The translations under genes and the position numbers were made by a program. Under the pieces are notes generated by a model. It saw nothing but the letters and a program-made list of their open reading frames with translations. It had not been told where the DNA came from and did not search any database. A DNA stretch of 64,000 bases, taken from NCBI GenBank assembly GCA_007115705.1, contig QXEO01001030.1, positions 715,353-779,352 on the forward strand, read 5' to 3'. The stretch is from Dactylis glomerata (lineage: Eukaryota > Streptophyta > Magnoliopsida > Poales > Poaceae). This document shows positions 44,251 to 55,265 of this stretch, piece after piece; position 1 is the stretch's first letter, and the number at the start of each line of letters is the position of its first letter.

Positions 44251-45921
44251 CTCCCAGAAGACTCCAGATGGCACGGGCAGGTACTGTGACCCGATATTTG
44301 CTAAATTGCCGGCTTCTTCGTTGCTGTTTCTGCTGATATGCGAGACTTCGCATCCATCGAATGTTCCTTCGAGATAGTGATATAAGTTCTTGTAGGCCAT
44401 CATGTTATCATTAATTGTGTCGCATCTGTTCATAACTTGTTGGACGACAAGGTTTGAATCTCCGAATATTTTTAGACGAGTTGCTCCACATGCCTTGGCC
44501 ATCTTCATTCCATGCAGTAAAGCCTCGTATTCTGCTTCATTATTAGAGGCCTGCGGAAAACTCATCCTTAGAACGTACTTCAGTTTGTCGCCGTGTGGCG
44601 ATATCAAGACTACTCCTGCACCTGCGCCTTGGACTCTCTTACAATCGTCGAAGTACATTGTCCAGACACTCGATAAATCTGGCGGTCCCGTGCTCTGCAA
44701 CTCCAACCATTCTGCTGTGGAATCTGGCAAGATTTGCAACTTGATAGCCTTTCTTTTTTCATACGTGATGTCCATGGGAGATAATTCGATTCCCCACAAA
44801 GAGACACGTCCTGTTGCTGAAGGATTGTTCAATATGTTCGATAGTGGTGCTTCATTGACCACTATAATTGGGTGCACCGCAAAGTACTGTCGCAATTTTC
44901 GTGCTGTTGTAAAGACACTATATGCAAGTTTTTGATAGTGCGGATACCTCTGTTTTGTCGGAGAGAGTACTTCACTGATGAAATATACCGGTCTCTGGAC
45001 GCCGTGGGCTTTTCCTTCTTCACTTCTTTCGACTACTAATACTGCACTCACCACCTGATGGGTCGCGGCGATGTAGAGTAGTAGTGGCTCTTTTTCTTTT
45101 GGTGCGACCAGCACTGGTGGCGTGGAAAGCACTTTTTTCAGCTGCGCAAAAGCTGTGTCTGCTTCTTCTGTCCATTCAAATTTATCATCTGACTTCTTCA
45201 TAAGTGCATAGAAAGGGAGTGCCTTCTCTCCCAATCGAGCAACAAAATGACTTAGTGCCGCGACGCGTCCTGCGAGTTTCTGTACGTCGTGTAGTTTCGT
45301 GGGTTTCCCCATTGTTAAAATTGCTTGGATCTTCTCTGGGTTCGCCTCTATGCCTCGTGCTGACACCAGGAACCCTAAAAGTTGTCCTGCCGATACGCCG
45401 AAGGAACACTTTGCCGGGTTAAGCTTAAGCTTGTACCTGCTCAGGTTGTCGAAGGTTTCTGCCAAGTCGCTGATTAGGGATTCCTCCTCTCTTGTGGTAA
45501 TGACTACATCGTTAATGTAGACTTGGATGTTGCGTCCTATTTGGCTCCCGAGGCAGTTTTGCATCATCCGTTGATAAGTTGCTCCTGCATTTTTTAGGCC
45601 GAAAGGCATCACTTGATAGCAAAACACCCCGTATGGTGTGATGAAAGCTGTCTTTTCTTCGTCTTCTTTTTTCAACTTGATCTGATTGTAACCAGAATAT
45701 GCGTCCAAAAAGGAAAGCCTTGCACATCCCGCTGTTGAATCAATTATCTGATCAATGCGGGGTAGAGGGAAGGGATCCTTTGGACAGTGCTTATTGAGAG
45801 ATGTGTAGTCGACACATACTCTTTGTACGTTTGTGTTTTTCTTGGGTACGATGACTGGATTGGATGCCCAACTCGAAGTTTTTATTTCTCTGATAAATCC
45901 GGCGTTTTCTAGCCTGTGCAA
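44245..45921 (-). pseudogene. Reverse transcriptase and tandem RNase H of the minus-strand Tat element
   Basis: 558 open codons: VCVDYTSLNKHCPKDPFPL, an intact first catalytic box FLDAYSGYNQI, FGLKNAGATYQRMM, and then VYINDVVIT where YVDD or YIDD is expected, so a catalytic Asp is Asn. RNase H (PVYFISEVLSPTKQ) and a second RNase H-like domain follow; the latter has MYFDDCKRVQGAGAG against the host element's YVDGSKRVSGAGAG. Upstream, between protease and this frame, there are further in-frame stops near 46055 and 45965. The enzyme is predicted inactive. Confidence 0.92.
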
Positions 45922-46104
45922 TTCTGATGCTATCGCCTTCCTTTTGGGTTCATCGAATCGTCACAATGGTTGCTTGACTGGCTTGGCTTTAGGATCTACA
46001 TTTAATGCGTGCTCGACAAGTTTCCTGGGAACCCCTGGCATGTCTGAAGGACACTAGGCGAAGATTTCCCAGCGCTCACGAAGGAACTCGACGAGCGCGC
46101 TTTC

Positions 46105-46990
46105 CTATGCGGGACCTAGGTTTACCGCAATCGATTTTGTCTTGTTCGGGTCCGTAGGGTGGACCTGGATTTTCTTCGAGTCCTGAGTTGTGTCGAAAGC
46201 CTGATCTAGCAGGGATCGTCCAACGTCGGGTAGCATATTATGATCTGTTTCTCCTTTCAGCCTCTCATATTCTGCTGTCATGCCAAAAGTTTGCGTCATT
46301 CTATTGAATTCTTTGTCGCAAGTGTTGGCTACTTCGAAGCTCCCTTGTACTGTAATCGTTCCTTTGGGTCCTGGAATTTTTAGCGTTAGATACGCGTAGT
46401 GAGGTACTGCCATGAACTTTGCAAATGCTGGGCGCCCTAGAATTGCATGGTACTGTGATGGCCAGTCCATAACTTCAAATTCCAATTTCTCCCTGCGATA
46501 GTTGCTGCTACTGCCGAAGCAGACATTGAGTTCTATTTTCTCCAGAGGGTAATTTGCGGCTCCTGGTACTATTCCATGGAAAGAACAATCTGTTGGCTTC
46601 AGGCTTGACAGCGAGATACACATTGCCTTCAGAGTTCTAGCATATATTAGGTTTATGCCACTTCCTGCGTCCATGAACACTCTCCCAATGTCGTACCCTC
46701 CTATTTGCGCTTTTAGCACCATTGGCGAGTGGCCCGGCCTGGGAACTTTCCTTGGGTGGTCTACCCTGCTGAACTTGATTGGCTGATCTGACCACCGTAA
46801 GTACTCCGTAGTGGCTGGCGGTGACGATATTGCTAGGTTTACCTACCTGGATATGTTCTTTCGCTCTTTCTTTGACTTGGGCACCGGTTGAATCATTGCT
46901 GATATGTAAACTTTCGACTCTAAGTGCCTTGCTAGCCTTTGTACTTGATATCCTTGACTTGTGTATTTTTCTCCTTGCCATCCTCCTTGA
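46105..46990 (-). pseudogene. Protease region of the minus-strand Tat element
   Basis: Retropepsin-like active site FMDAGSGINLIY near 46670, then SFHGIVPG and FEVMDWPSQYHAILGRPAF, closely parallel to the host element. The frame ends at a TAG (46105-46107) in a nucleotide context shared with the host element. A frameshift near 46700 separates it from the gag tail. Confidence 0.88.
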
Positions 46991-49008
46991 CTTGAACCCA
47001 TGGCGCTTTGTAACCTCAGGAAAGTTCTACAATCCTTCATCTGGTGGTTTGAAACTCTCTTTCCGTCAAGATACGCGTAGTGGATTCGACAAGGTCCATA
47101 TAGCATGTCTTCGGCCGAAGGGCCGGAGTATCTTGGTTTTTCCGCTCCTTTTGCTTGAAACTTCCTATTTTCATAACCTTCCTCTTCCCTTGCTTCGTAT
47201 CATGCGGCTACCTGATTTCGCCTTCCTTGGTTATCCCTGCTGCGATGTCGACTCCTCTGTCTACTTGTTCTGTCGACTTCTGGTGAACGTCCTTTTTTGT
47301 TGTTATATGCGTCCTCTCCATCAGCGAATCTGTTGGCTTCTTCCATTAACTCGGCTACTGTTGTTGGCCTTGTTCTTCCTATCTCTTCCACGAGGACTGA
47401 GCGACGAAGGCCAGCCGAAAAAGCGTCTATTGCTCTTTCGTCGGAGACGTCCTCTGTTGAGTTTTTTATTACACTCCATCGTTGTATATAAGAACGTAGA
47501 GTTTCGCCTTTCCTCTGCACACACGCGTTGACTTCCTCCAGTGACGTTGGGCGCTTATATGTTGAACGAAAATCTTTTACGAATTGGTTTTCGAGTTCTC
47601 CCCAACTTCCGATGGATTCATTGGGTATGGTATTTAACCAGGACCGTGCTGCACCGGTGAGGTGTAATTGCAAACTTTGCATTGCTGTCGCTTTTGTTCC
47701 CCCTAATATCTGTACTGCCTGCAGGTAATCTGCTAGCCATAAGGTAGGTTCTTGCGACCCATCATATTTTTGCTGGTCGTGAGGTAACTTGAATCCTTTG
47801 GGTACCCGCATTTTGCGAACCCTGCGGGTAAAGCACAATGCGCCCATCTCTTTTTCGTCGTCCTCATAATTTTCTTCTCTCCAGGCGTGGTGTGATTTAT
47901 TTACTCGAGCCTGTGCTATTATATTTCTTGCGTCCTTCTTCCTTTTTTGTCGCCTTTCTTCTTCTGATGACTCGCTAGATTTGTTTCGTGTGATTTTGTG
48001 CTTGAACTTCTCTTTTCGCCTCTCCATGTAGCTTGTCGACTTTGCTTCTAGTCCTTTTCCCCTGATCTTGTCTTCCACTATCCCGAGGCTTCGTATTACG
48101 GCTTGGTGCATGTCTTCCCGCGGGTCTCCGGGTTCTGGCCGCGTGGTTAGTAGGTATGCCTGTGCTGCTATCAGTGCTGCTTCTGGTGTTTCTTGCATGA
48201 AATCTTCTTTCTCCTCCTCTGGTTGTGGAGTAATACTTCTCGAGTACCTTTCCTCTCTACTCTGCGCCATTGTCCCTCTGTTGTGTTTTGGGTCTCCACG
48301 CCTTTCCCTACTGTACTCTGAATCATCACTATAATCATCCCAATACTCTTCCCTTGACATACTGTTATTATCTTGACTTCTCAAAAACATGTCTCTTTCA
48401 TCTCTCAGTTTCTTCTTGTGCTGGTGTAATGCGTACTGATATCCCATTAGAACTTCTCTTCTTGAACCTTCGGATACTTCTGTGCCATGATTGATAGCTG
48501 ACATGATGATCCTCCACTCTCCGGCTGAGACGTGAATTTTCTCCTTCTCCTTTCTGTTGCGTTCCTTCGTCTTGTCGGCTTGCTTATCGACCCCTTCGTT
48601 TCCCTTGTTATTGTTTTCTTCTTCTGCTTCAGTGATAATGACACATAACTGGTGTACTCTTTTGGAGACGCCACTACTTCTAGCAGCGAAGTCCCTTGTA
48701 CTATTGTGCATTTCAAACGCTTTTACTTCCATGTCGAGTTTTCCCCGAATTTCATCGCCTTCTGCGATTTGTGCTTCTGCTAAGCTGACCGGCGAGTTTA
48801 CCTCGCTGGAAGAGCCTTCAGATGATTCCATCATTGGTACTGTCTCGGGTTCACTTGCCGACAAATCTGGCTTCATTGAATCCGAGAGGCGGGTCGAACC
48901 CGAGGGCCCGATTAAGATGTTTAGACTTCCGATCGTCAACTCCGTCTCTTGACTTTCGTTGATTCCTGCACTGCTGTTGGCTAAAAGCGAAAAAGCCGTC
49001 GAATTCAT
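46991..49008 (-). pseudogene. gag of the minus-strand Tat element (one stop)
   Basis: The frame opens at the ATG at 49008 with a Ser/Glu-rich N terminus, then a Lys/Glu-rich region and the Retrotrans_gag domain (MRVPKGFKLPHDQQKYDGS, WLADYLQAVQILGG, LTGAARSWLNTIP, SWGELENQFVKDF). A TGA near 47200 interrupts it. The same frame then continues into a zinc-knuckle-like segment (CRIHYAYLDGKR...HQMKDCRTFL). It is nearly complete and much better kept than the host element's gag. Confidence 0.88.
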
Positions 49009-49045
49009 GATTCCAACACCCAGAGTCCCCACGGTCGGCGCCAAT

Positions 49046-49380
49046 TGACGAGGGTTAACTCGACAAATGTCCTAGGTGAAGGACTTAGGATCGGGGAGAT
49101 AGGGCGTCGGATGAACTCGAAGGTAAAGTTAGTCGAAATAGGTGTATATCGAAAGTAAACTTGGGTATTGAACCTGGCTTGCTTTCAATCTTCCCTACAC
49201 CGTCCCCTCCTGGCCCCTATATATAGGTGGCCAGGTCTCGAGGATCGGGTAGGGTCCGATACAGATTACAATATCGACATACGTTAAGAACTCGTATCTC
49301 GACTATTATTACAATTGGGCCTAGCTAAACGGGCCTCAGGGGTACTCAACTAGCGGGCTCTATCAGCTATACCCTTGTCA
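49046..49380 (-). repeat. 5' LTR of the minus-strand Tat element (335 bp)
   Basis: Paired with 40574-40908; about nine substitutions by eye. The primer-binding motif lies immediately inside at 49027-49045. Confidence 0.95.
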
Positions 49381-49385
49381 CCAAG

Positions 49386-51093
49386 TGTAAACACTTAGAC
49401 TCACCCTCGGGGGCTACTGATAGGCAAGTATCAGAATCATAAAATTAGGATCATCGGGCTTACATGGCTTTTGGGAACGGAAGGTTCACCGGAGGAGGAG
49501 ACCAGAACAAGTTCGGGCTCGATCATTTTTTTCTTCGGAGGGGGCGACAGCTTCGGGAGATCATCCCCTGGCGCGGTGTCTCCAGCTGCCTTCTCCCATG
49601 AGTCCGCGGTCTGCTCGAGGGTGGAATCATGGGGTCGAACTTGATATCGACCATGATCACCCTGGCTCGCCGAAGTCTCCTCGGTGGAAGATCTGAAGCA
49701 TGCGTCGAAGTCAATATGACACAATCAGCTCAAGACGAAATCATACAAGAAAGAAGTTCGATAGAGAAACTTATGATGCGTCGAGACCAAACTTCAGAAG
49801 AATCTTCTTCCCAATTCGAAGAGGGGGCGGCTGTCCAGAGGCTCGGCAGGAATCACGCTGTCGTCATCGTCACTAGAAGAGAAGTGGGTGTCACCAAGAT
49901 CTTCTGAATCTTCGACGATGTCAGTACCCACAACCTGTTTCTTCTTTGCCGGCGCTCGCGATGGCGATGGAGCAGCAGAAGTCGATTCTTCTGGAACCTC
50001 AATGAAATCGCGCCCAGGGTATTCACCATCTTCGGGTTTGGGCGGATAGCACCGGGCTATGTTGACAACCTGAGCAAAAACTCCCATCACATTCGGTCCT
50101 GATCAACAAGACTGCAGAGAAAAGAAACATTCGGCTAAGACAAAAAGCGTACCTCAGTGCGGGGATAGGACTTGCTGAAGGCCACCACGCCGAAGACTTT
50201 CGGCACGATCGATTTCTTCTTTATGTTGGTGACAGCGTGAACACTATCATCGATCTCTGCTTCCTTCAGCTCCTCGGAGGAGATTCGTGTCAGGTCCTGG
50301 CGATCGGTGTAGTCCCACATGCAGTGGGCCCGAGCAGCGAGCGGCTGGACCCGACGCTCTATAAATGTGCGAATGAGCTGGATGCCCAAAAGTTCTTTCT
50401 TCGGCGTGGCTCGAAGCTGCTGGATTTTCTCCATTAGAGGCTCTGTGATCTTTATTTCTTCATCAGAAAGCTCGTGCCTCCAGGACACCCGGGGTCGAAG
50501 AACGGTTGTGGCTCGAAATTCCTCAAGCCCGAAGTCTTCGCCAGGGGAGGACTTATCCTTGGCGTAAAACCATTTTGTCCTCCAGCCGGGGTTGTTTTCG
50601 GGCGTCTGTAGGTTGAAGTACGGCACGTCCGGGCGCACCTGGCAGCTAAAGCCACCAGTCTGATAGCACAGGGGGTGCCGGATGGCGAAAATCCGGCGCC
50701 AAAGCGCCCAATGGGGCTCGATCCCCAGAAAACACTCACAGAGCGTGATAAAACACGCAATGTGCAGAATTGTATTGGGATTCAGATCATGAAGCTGAAT
50801 CCCTTACGCGAAGAGGAGGCCACGAAGAAAAGGGTGCGGGGGAAGTGACAGCCCCCGCAGCATGAAAGCAAGGAAAATTACCCAGAAGCCTGAGGTGGCC
50901 GGGGAATGATTTCCGGACCAGCGGCGAGCGACTCCGCCGGATCGTTCTTGAGAAGGCCGATCTTCTCGGCATTGGACAACTCCTTGTCCCCGATCTTGGT
51001 CTGGACCCAGTTACCAACGACGGAGGTGTCGGTGTCCGCGGTCTTGGCCTTCTTGGTGGCGGCGCCAGCCGCAGTCGAGCCTCTCTTGCCCAT
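49386..51093 (-). pseudogene. Antisense gene of the host Tat element, N-terminal exons
   Basis: Begins at the minus-strand ATG at 51093 (MGKRGSTAAGAATKKAKT) and continues through a one-base frame change near 50883 and a TAA near 50795. The domain that follows (FLRGLLFA, GIQLHDLNPNTILHIACFI, CECFLGIEPHWALWRRIFAI, PYFNLQTPENNPGWRTKWFY, RRVQPLAARAHCMWDY) resembles the putative gypsy type transposon family, also seen in the LARD-like element. A donor GTACGC near 50148 and an acceptor CTCTGCAG near 50112 (minus) define an intron. Acidic exon sequence (EDSEDLGDTHFSSSDDDDS) follows. The gene continues at 39159-40568 and 31739-32041. Confidence 0.65.
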
Positions 51094-52716
51094 GGAGGCG
51101 ATGCTCAGCGAAGCTTTGCGGAAATAGAGATGAGAATAAGGCGTCGCGGGAGCTGGGCGCGAGGAAGAAGATGACGGCGGCGGAGTGGGGTGTACAGTTA
51201 CCCTCCGCTGTTGTTTTTATTCCACTTCTGGAAATCATTAATCCATCCTAGCCGTTCATCGCGAAGGGGAAGCGGCTGAACGGATCTGGCCGTCCACGTG
51301 TCAGCACCGCGGGAGCCGCGGCCTCCACTACGCACGGTAATTGAGGAGGCATGGCGGACTTTTTTCACCCACGCGCGGGACGTGCGGTCAAATTCAGTCA
51401 ACAGCCGGGACGCACGGAAACGGGGCCCACCGGGCGTCTGGTCTTGTCAATGTCAGGCTATCCCTGCAAAGGATGGCGTGACAGCTTGAAGAAGCCAGGC
51501 GTCATCACTGACGTCATCACTTGCGGAGTAATTTTCTTTCGGCGGAAGGGATAAGCGTGATACTGGGCCCTCATGTTTTCGAGGTATCTACTTTCGAAAG
51601 CCTAACTTCCTTGGTGTTGAGTATTTTTCGAAGATCTGTCGCTTTCTTTGTGTTATTTCGATGCAAACATCGCCTTTTGAGAGTTTTTGTTCCTTGCTTG
51701 CGGCCTCAGTTTAATTGGCCCGTGAGCCTCTCGAGTGGGGCCTTTGGACTACTCGAAAGGATCCTTTTGCTTTAATCGACATGGTTTTGGCATTTGAGCT
51801 GTGGATTTTCATCCTCGAACTGTCTATCATGGGCCAGCAGTACTCCCATGTCCCTCGAATTAATGGCGTCAATCTTTCTTGCTACTGTACTCGGGCAGGA
51901 TGAGCTATTTCGATCTTTGAGTGGTGGATTTTAACCCCCTGAATCATCTTCTGGCTGGCAACGCCCTCTCATTATTCGAGTTATGGCTGTCGACTCTCTG
52001 ACCACTTCTGTAGTTCGGCCTGCAGTGCCGCAAGTTCATTCGAATAATGATTCCGATCAACACTGTATCTAACCATGGGCTTCAGTCCCCAGGTTATTTT
52101 CGATTCAAGGCCAGCAGTGCCTCAGTTACCATTCGGGAGCGACTTTAGCCCCCTGAATCCAATTCTATACTCACGCATACACTCAAAATGCCCGAATTCT
52201 GGTGGTAATATACCAATTCGGATGCCGTATGTCAAATACGAAGGTAAGTCCACGGTTTGCAACACCAGATGGCCCGGTATTCGTATCAAGCGCGCTCTAC
52301 CGAGAAATTTTCCATACCTACGGTATGAAGTTTGCACCGATGGACGCATCGGGTGCCTCACAATGAACTGGGCTTCGACCTGGTAAGTCCAACGCGGCTC
52401 GGGTCGAAGTAGCGCCAGCCCACGCGGGTTCGAGTCGGAGGACTCGAATCTGAGTAAGCTAACCAAATGTTTTTGCGGCTATGCAATTAACTGAGATCCG
52501 GCGTGAGTCTCAGGCCGGTTATGCCTATCCCCCTGCAATCTAAGCTAAGCATTTTCGAGGCTCAGAATGAGCACTACTCGAATCAGCAGCGTCTACTAGA
52601 CGCATCATTTGTATACTTGCTATGACCTTGTGCTTTTACAGGTAAGGCGAATACAGTTTTGTGCAATCAAGAGGAGATTCGAGTTAGAGTCCCTGCCATA
52701 GTCTTTGACTATCCCA
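51094..52716. other. Non-coding 3' region of the host Tat element
   Basis: No supported gene. The first 200 bp (51094-51300) are a GC-rich stretch at the place of a promoter and leader for the minus-strand antisense gene. The rest carries repeated short motifs such as tcgaa and ttcgag, with no recognisable ORF. Confidence 0.4.
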
Positions 52717-52732
52717 GGCACTCGGGGGCTAC
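52717..52732 (+). promoter_or_regulatory. Polypurine tract of the host Tat element
   Basis: GGCACTCGGGGGCTAC directly before the 3' LTR (TGACGAAGG, 52733). Similar tracts precede the 3' LTRs of both guest elements. Confidence 0.75.
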
Positions 52733-53293
52733 TGACGAAGGAATGCCAAATAGGCCCTCGATATTCGCCTACCTGGTTTTCGGCCCAGGAGGGATCACTG
52801 TCGAAGGGATCGCAAGGCCCGTGAAGATAGTGGCCTGACGCGGTTCAGGAGTACTTGTCGTACAAGCCAAGGCTCGAAGAATTCAAGTTGGATTAGTTTT
52901 CGATTAGGGTTTGTTCAAAACCGATTCTATCTGTACTTGGCTTGGTGGACAATCCTGAGACCCAGCCTTGGCATATAAAAGGCTGGGAGGGAGGTCCCGA
53001 GGCCCTAGACGCTTTTTCACCACCTCACGCTGGAGCGCTCGAAACTTTAGAGCTCTCCACTTGCGGCTAGATCCAATCTACGCCTTCACTGTAACGCCTC
53101 CATTGTAGCCACCCCATCAATAAAAGTCAGACAAGCAGGACGTAGGTCATTACCCTACCAAGGGGGCCGAACCTGGGTAAAACCTCGTGTCCCTCTGCTT
53201 TCGTCTGATCGCCGTCAAGTTCGCCGGATCCCACATACGCTCCATGTCTCAAAAGCCCACAAACATGGGCATTGCCGGGGTAGAACCTCGTCA
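52733..53293 (+). repeat. 3' LTR of the host Tat element (561 bp)
   Basis: Same length as the 5' LTR, about 23 substitutions by eye; TATA box at 52974-52981. TSD ATCAT follows at 53294-53298. Confidence 0.95.
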
Positions 53294-53298
53294 ATCAT

Positions 53299-53411
53299 TT
53301 TTGTGACAAACAATATTATACGGCGCGTGAGAAGGGTGGAATTACCTAACCACCTATCTTCCCAGAACCAAATCTCCGAACCATCCTTAATGAAAAAAAC
53401 CGAGGTCAAAG
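53299..53411 (-). pseudogene. LINE remnant, upstream part (split by the Gypsy insertion)
   Basis: Minus-strand frame FFIKDGSEIWFWEDRWLGNSTL is a hallmark of plant LINE ORF2 between RT and the zinc-binding region. It runs into the TSD at 53298 and would continue at 23720. The LINE is truncated on its 5' side near 53411. Confidence 0.8.
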
Positions 53412-53573
53412 AAGTATTTCTTTGTTGTCATCAATTTTATTTCACTATTTTTTAATGGCAAGGTAATGTGTGCATGAAAAATCATTTTATTTAAAAAAAT
53501 TATATTGCATTTTTTATTCTGAGAAACTAAGCGTGCCTACACCATGGTTCCACTAGTTATCTCCGCAAATCTT

Positions 53574-54450
53574 CTTTTTTTGGACACTAGAAGGGTCACG
53601 AAGGACCTAGTCACCGCTTCATTTATAGCATCAACGCGTGGCAGGTACAAATTTGCAAGAAGGACCTTACATCAACTCACCCAAAGGAACCAGATATTTG
53701 AAGATAAGGCCTTCTACTTTGCAACAAACACCCTAGGACTAAAAATACAAAGCAATCAAGTTCACGAGTGTTGCCGCCACCAGATGTCGGTGTCCGTTTC
53801 CACCGAGGAGCAGAGGCAGAGTGCTCGACGGCCTCCTTCTGGCATAGAACCGCAACCACTGGCTGCCACCAAGTCATCGAGGACGCACCACTTGGCGATG
53901 AGGGAACATCGAGCTCCAACGACGGATTCGTAGGGCCTCCATCATGGAGGTTGAAGACATGCCACCTTGCCGATAGAAGATCACGGGAGCAAGGATGCCA
54001 CTAACGTGGTTGAGCTCGATGAAGGACCGCCCTCGGGAAGAAGAACTCGAAGCGATGCGGAGCTCCGACCCGTCGCCACCATGGCCGACCGGAGGGAGCA
54101 GCCCATCACCAGAAATCCACCCCACAAGGTGGTCAGGAACCGCGGCTTTATTGAAGGAGCTCGTGGTCCTCCTCGTCTTCTTCGGCTCCGGCTGCCGGAG
54201 CTGGAGAAGAAGAGCCCTACTTGGAGGTGAATCCAGCCGAGAAGATCTACCGCCTCCTTCCAAACTACGGGCATCTCGCCAAACCACGGCCGGGAAGCCT
54301 CTTACATCTACTTCTATACAAAGATTTGGCGCCCCTCCTTAGTCTTGAGCTGGCGGCAGCGCCGCCGGCCTCGGCATCGGGATGGCCCGGAGTCTCATGG
54401 GCAACTCTCAACGCTCACTAGGAGAAGGGGGCTACTGAGGACCATTGATG
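53574..54450 (-). mobile_element. Non-LTR retroposon, minus strand (about 877 bp)
   Basis: Flanked by a 15-bp near-perfect repeat ATCTCCRCAAATCTT (53559-53573 and 54451-54465). The minus-strand 3' end is an A-run (plus-strand CTTTTTTT at 53572-53580). GC-rich 5' part and AT-rich 3' part, with no reverse-transcriptase motif. It resembles the retroposon at 19014-19627 in design, though not in clear sequence. It may be a truncated LINE or a processed copy of another RNA. Confidence 0.6.
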
Positions 54451-54620
54451 ATCTCCACAAATCTTGTACATACTCCCCTAGCATATGCCGCTTTCCCCAC
54501 AATTCATATACTCCCTCGGATCCAAATTACTTGTCATAGTAGTATATCAGCACTCTCTTCACAAACAAGTGTGTCGTGTATATGCATTATCTATCCCCAC
54601 CATATACATATTGTATTATA

Positions 54621-54698
54621 CTATCTCTGTCCTAAAATATAAGTTTTTTTAGAAAGCTAAGTTAATTCTCTAAAAAGGCTTATATTTTAGAACGGAGG
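54621..54698. mobile_element. Stowaway-like MITE (78 bp)
   Basis: Hairpin with CTATCTCTGTCCTAAAATAT and ATATTTTAGAACGGAGG ends and TA on both sides. A half-element starting CTCCCTCGGATCC lies at about 54510. Confidence 0.7.
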
Positions 54699-55265
54699 TA
54701 ATAGTAGAGAATCAAAAACTCCAAACTTTTGGGGGACGTAACAAAACCCGGCCGACCGGACGAAAGAACAACAACGGAGCACTCAACGACGCACATGTCC
54801 GCATCACGATAGAACAAATATAACTACACATTCACACACGTGAACCTGACTTTGTTCTACTCCACGGGGGTCCGCGCGTGGTGGCACAGAAAATTCACAC
54901 CGCCACGCCGGCCGTCCGGATCCACAAGTATATACTGCGCCGCGTACCGGTATAGTCGTCGTACGATTGTGTGACTACCGTGCACGCACGGCGCATGCTT
55001 GCTGGCCCTGCCAACTCCGACTAACCACGCAGTCACTAGCTAGACTTCTGAGTTCTGAGTGGTTGCTAATACTCCCAAGTTAAAAATCCAACACGTAGAC
55101 AGATTTGTGGATCCGAAAATTAGAGGATTCTGGCGTCCCGTCGCGTCGCCTCGGTCTCGATCGCACGCCCGTGCGTCAACGTCGAGCGTTGCCCTTGCCA
55201 TCGCCCATCGGCACGTACGTCGGGTCCCAGCATGGCGGTGATGTGACCGGGGCCAAATGTCTGGC

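Larger units (their letters stand above)
40574..49380 (-). mobile_element. Tat-type Ty3/Gypsy element, minus strand, carrying a B3-domain gene (8807 bp)
   Basis: 335-bp LTRs lie at 40574-40908 (3') and 49046-49380 (5'), reading TGACAAGGG...CCTCGTCA on the minus strand, with the TSD CCAAG at 40569-40573 and 49381-49385. The primer site ATTGGCGCCGACCGTGGGG (minus) lies next to the 5' LTR. The polypurine tract CAGGGGCTAC lies next to the 3' LTR. Minus-strand domain order is gag, protease, RT, RNase H, second RNase H, integrase. Several stops and one catalytic change make pol inactive. Between integrase and the 3' LTR a plus-strand (antisense) gene encodes a B3-type protein. LTRs differ at about nine positions by eye. 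Confidence 0.95.
23721..53293 (+). mobile_element. Tat-type Ty3/Gypsy retrotransposon, plus strand, containing two nested elements
   Basis: 561-bp LTRs (TGACAAAGG or TGACGAAGG...CCTCGTCA) lie at 23721-24281 and 52733-53293, and the TSD ATCAT is at 23716-23720 and 53294-53298. A primer-binding region (TTGGCGCCAACCGTGGGG) follows the 5' LTR and a CTCGGGGGCTAC polypurine tract precedes the 3' LTR. Domain order is gag, protease, reverse transcriptase, RNase H, a second RNase H, integrase. That order with dual RNase H marks the Tat clade. Without the guests (32042-39153 and 40574-49380 plus their TSDs) it is about 13.6 kb. It is coding-dead through several stops and frameshifts. LTRs differ at about 23 positions by eye. 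Confidence 0.95.
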
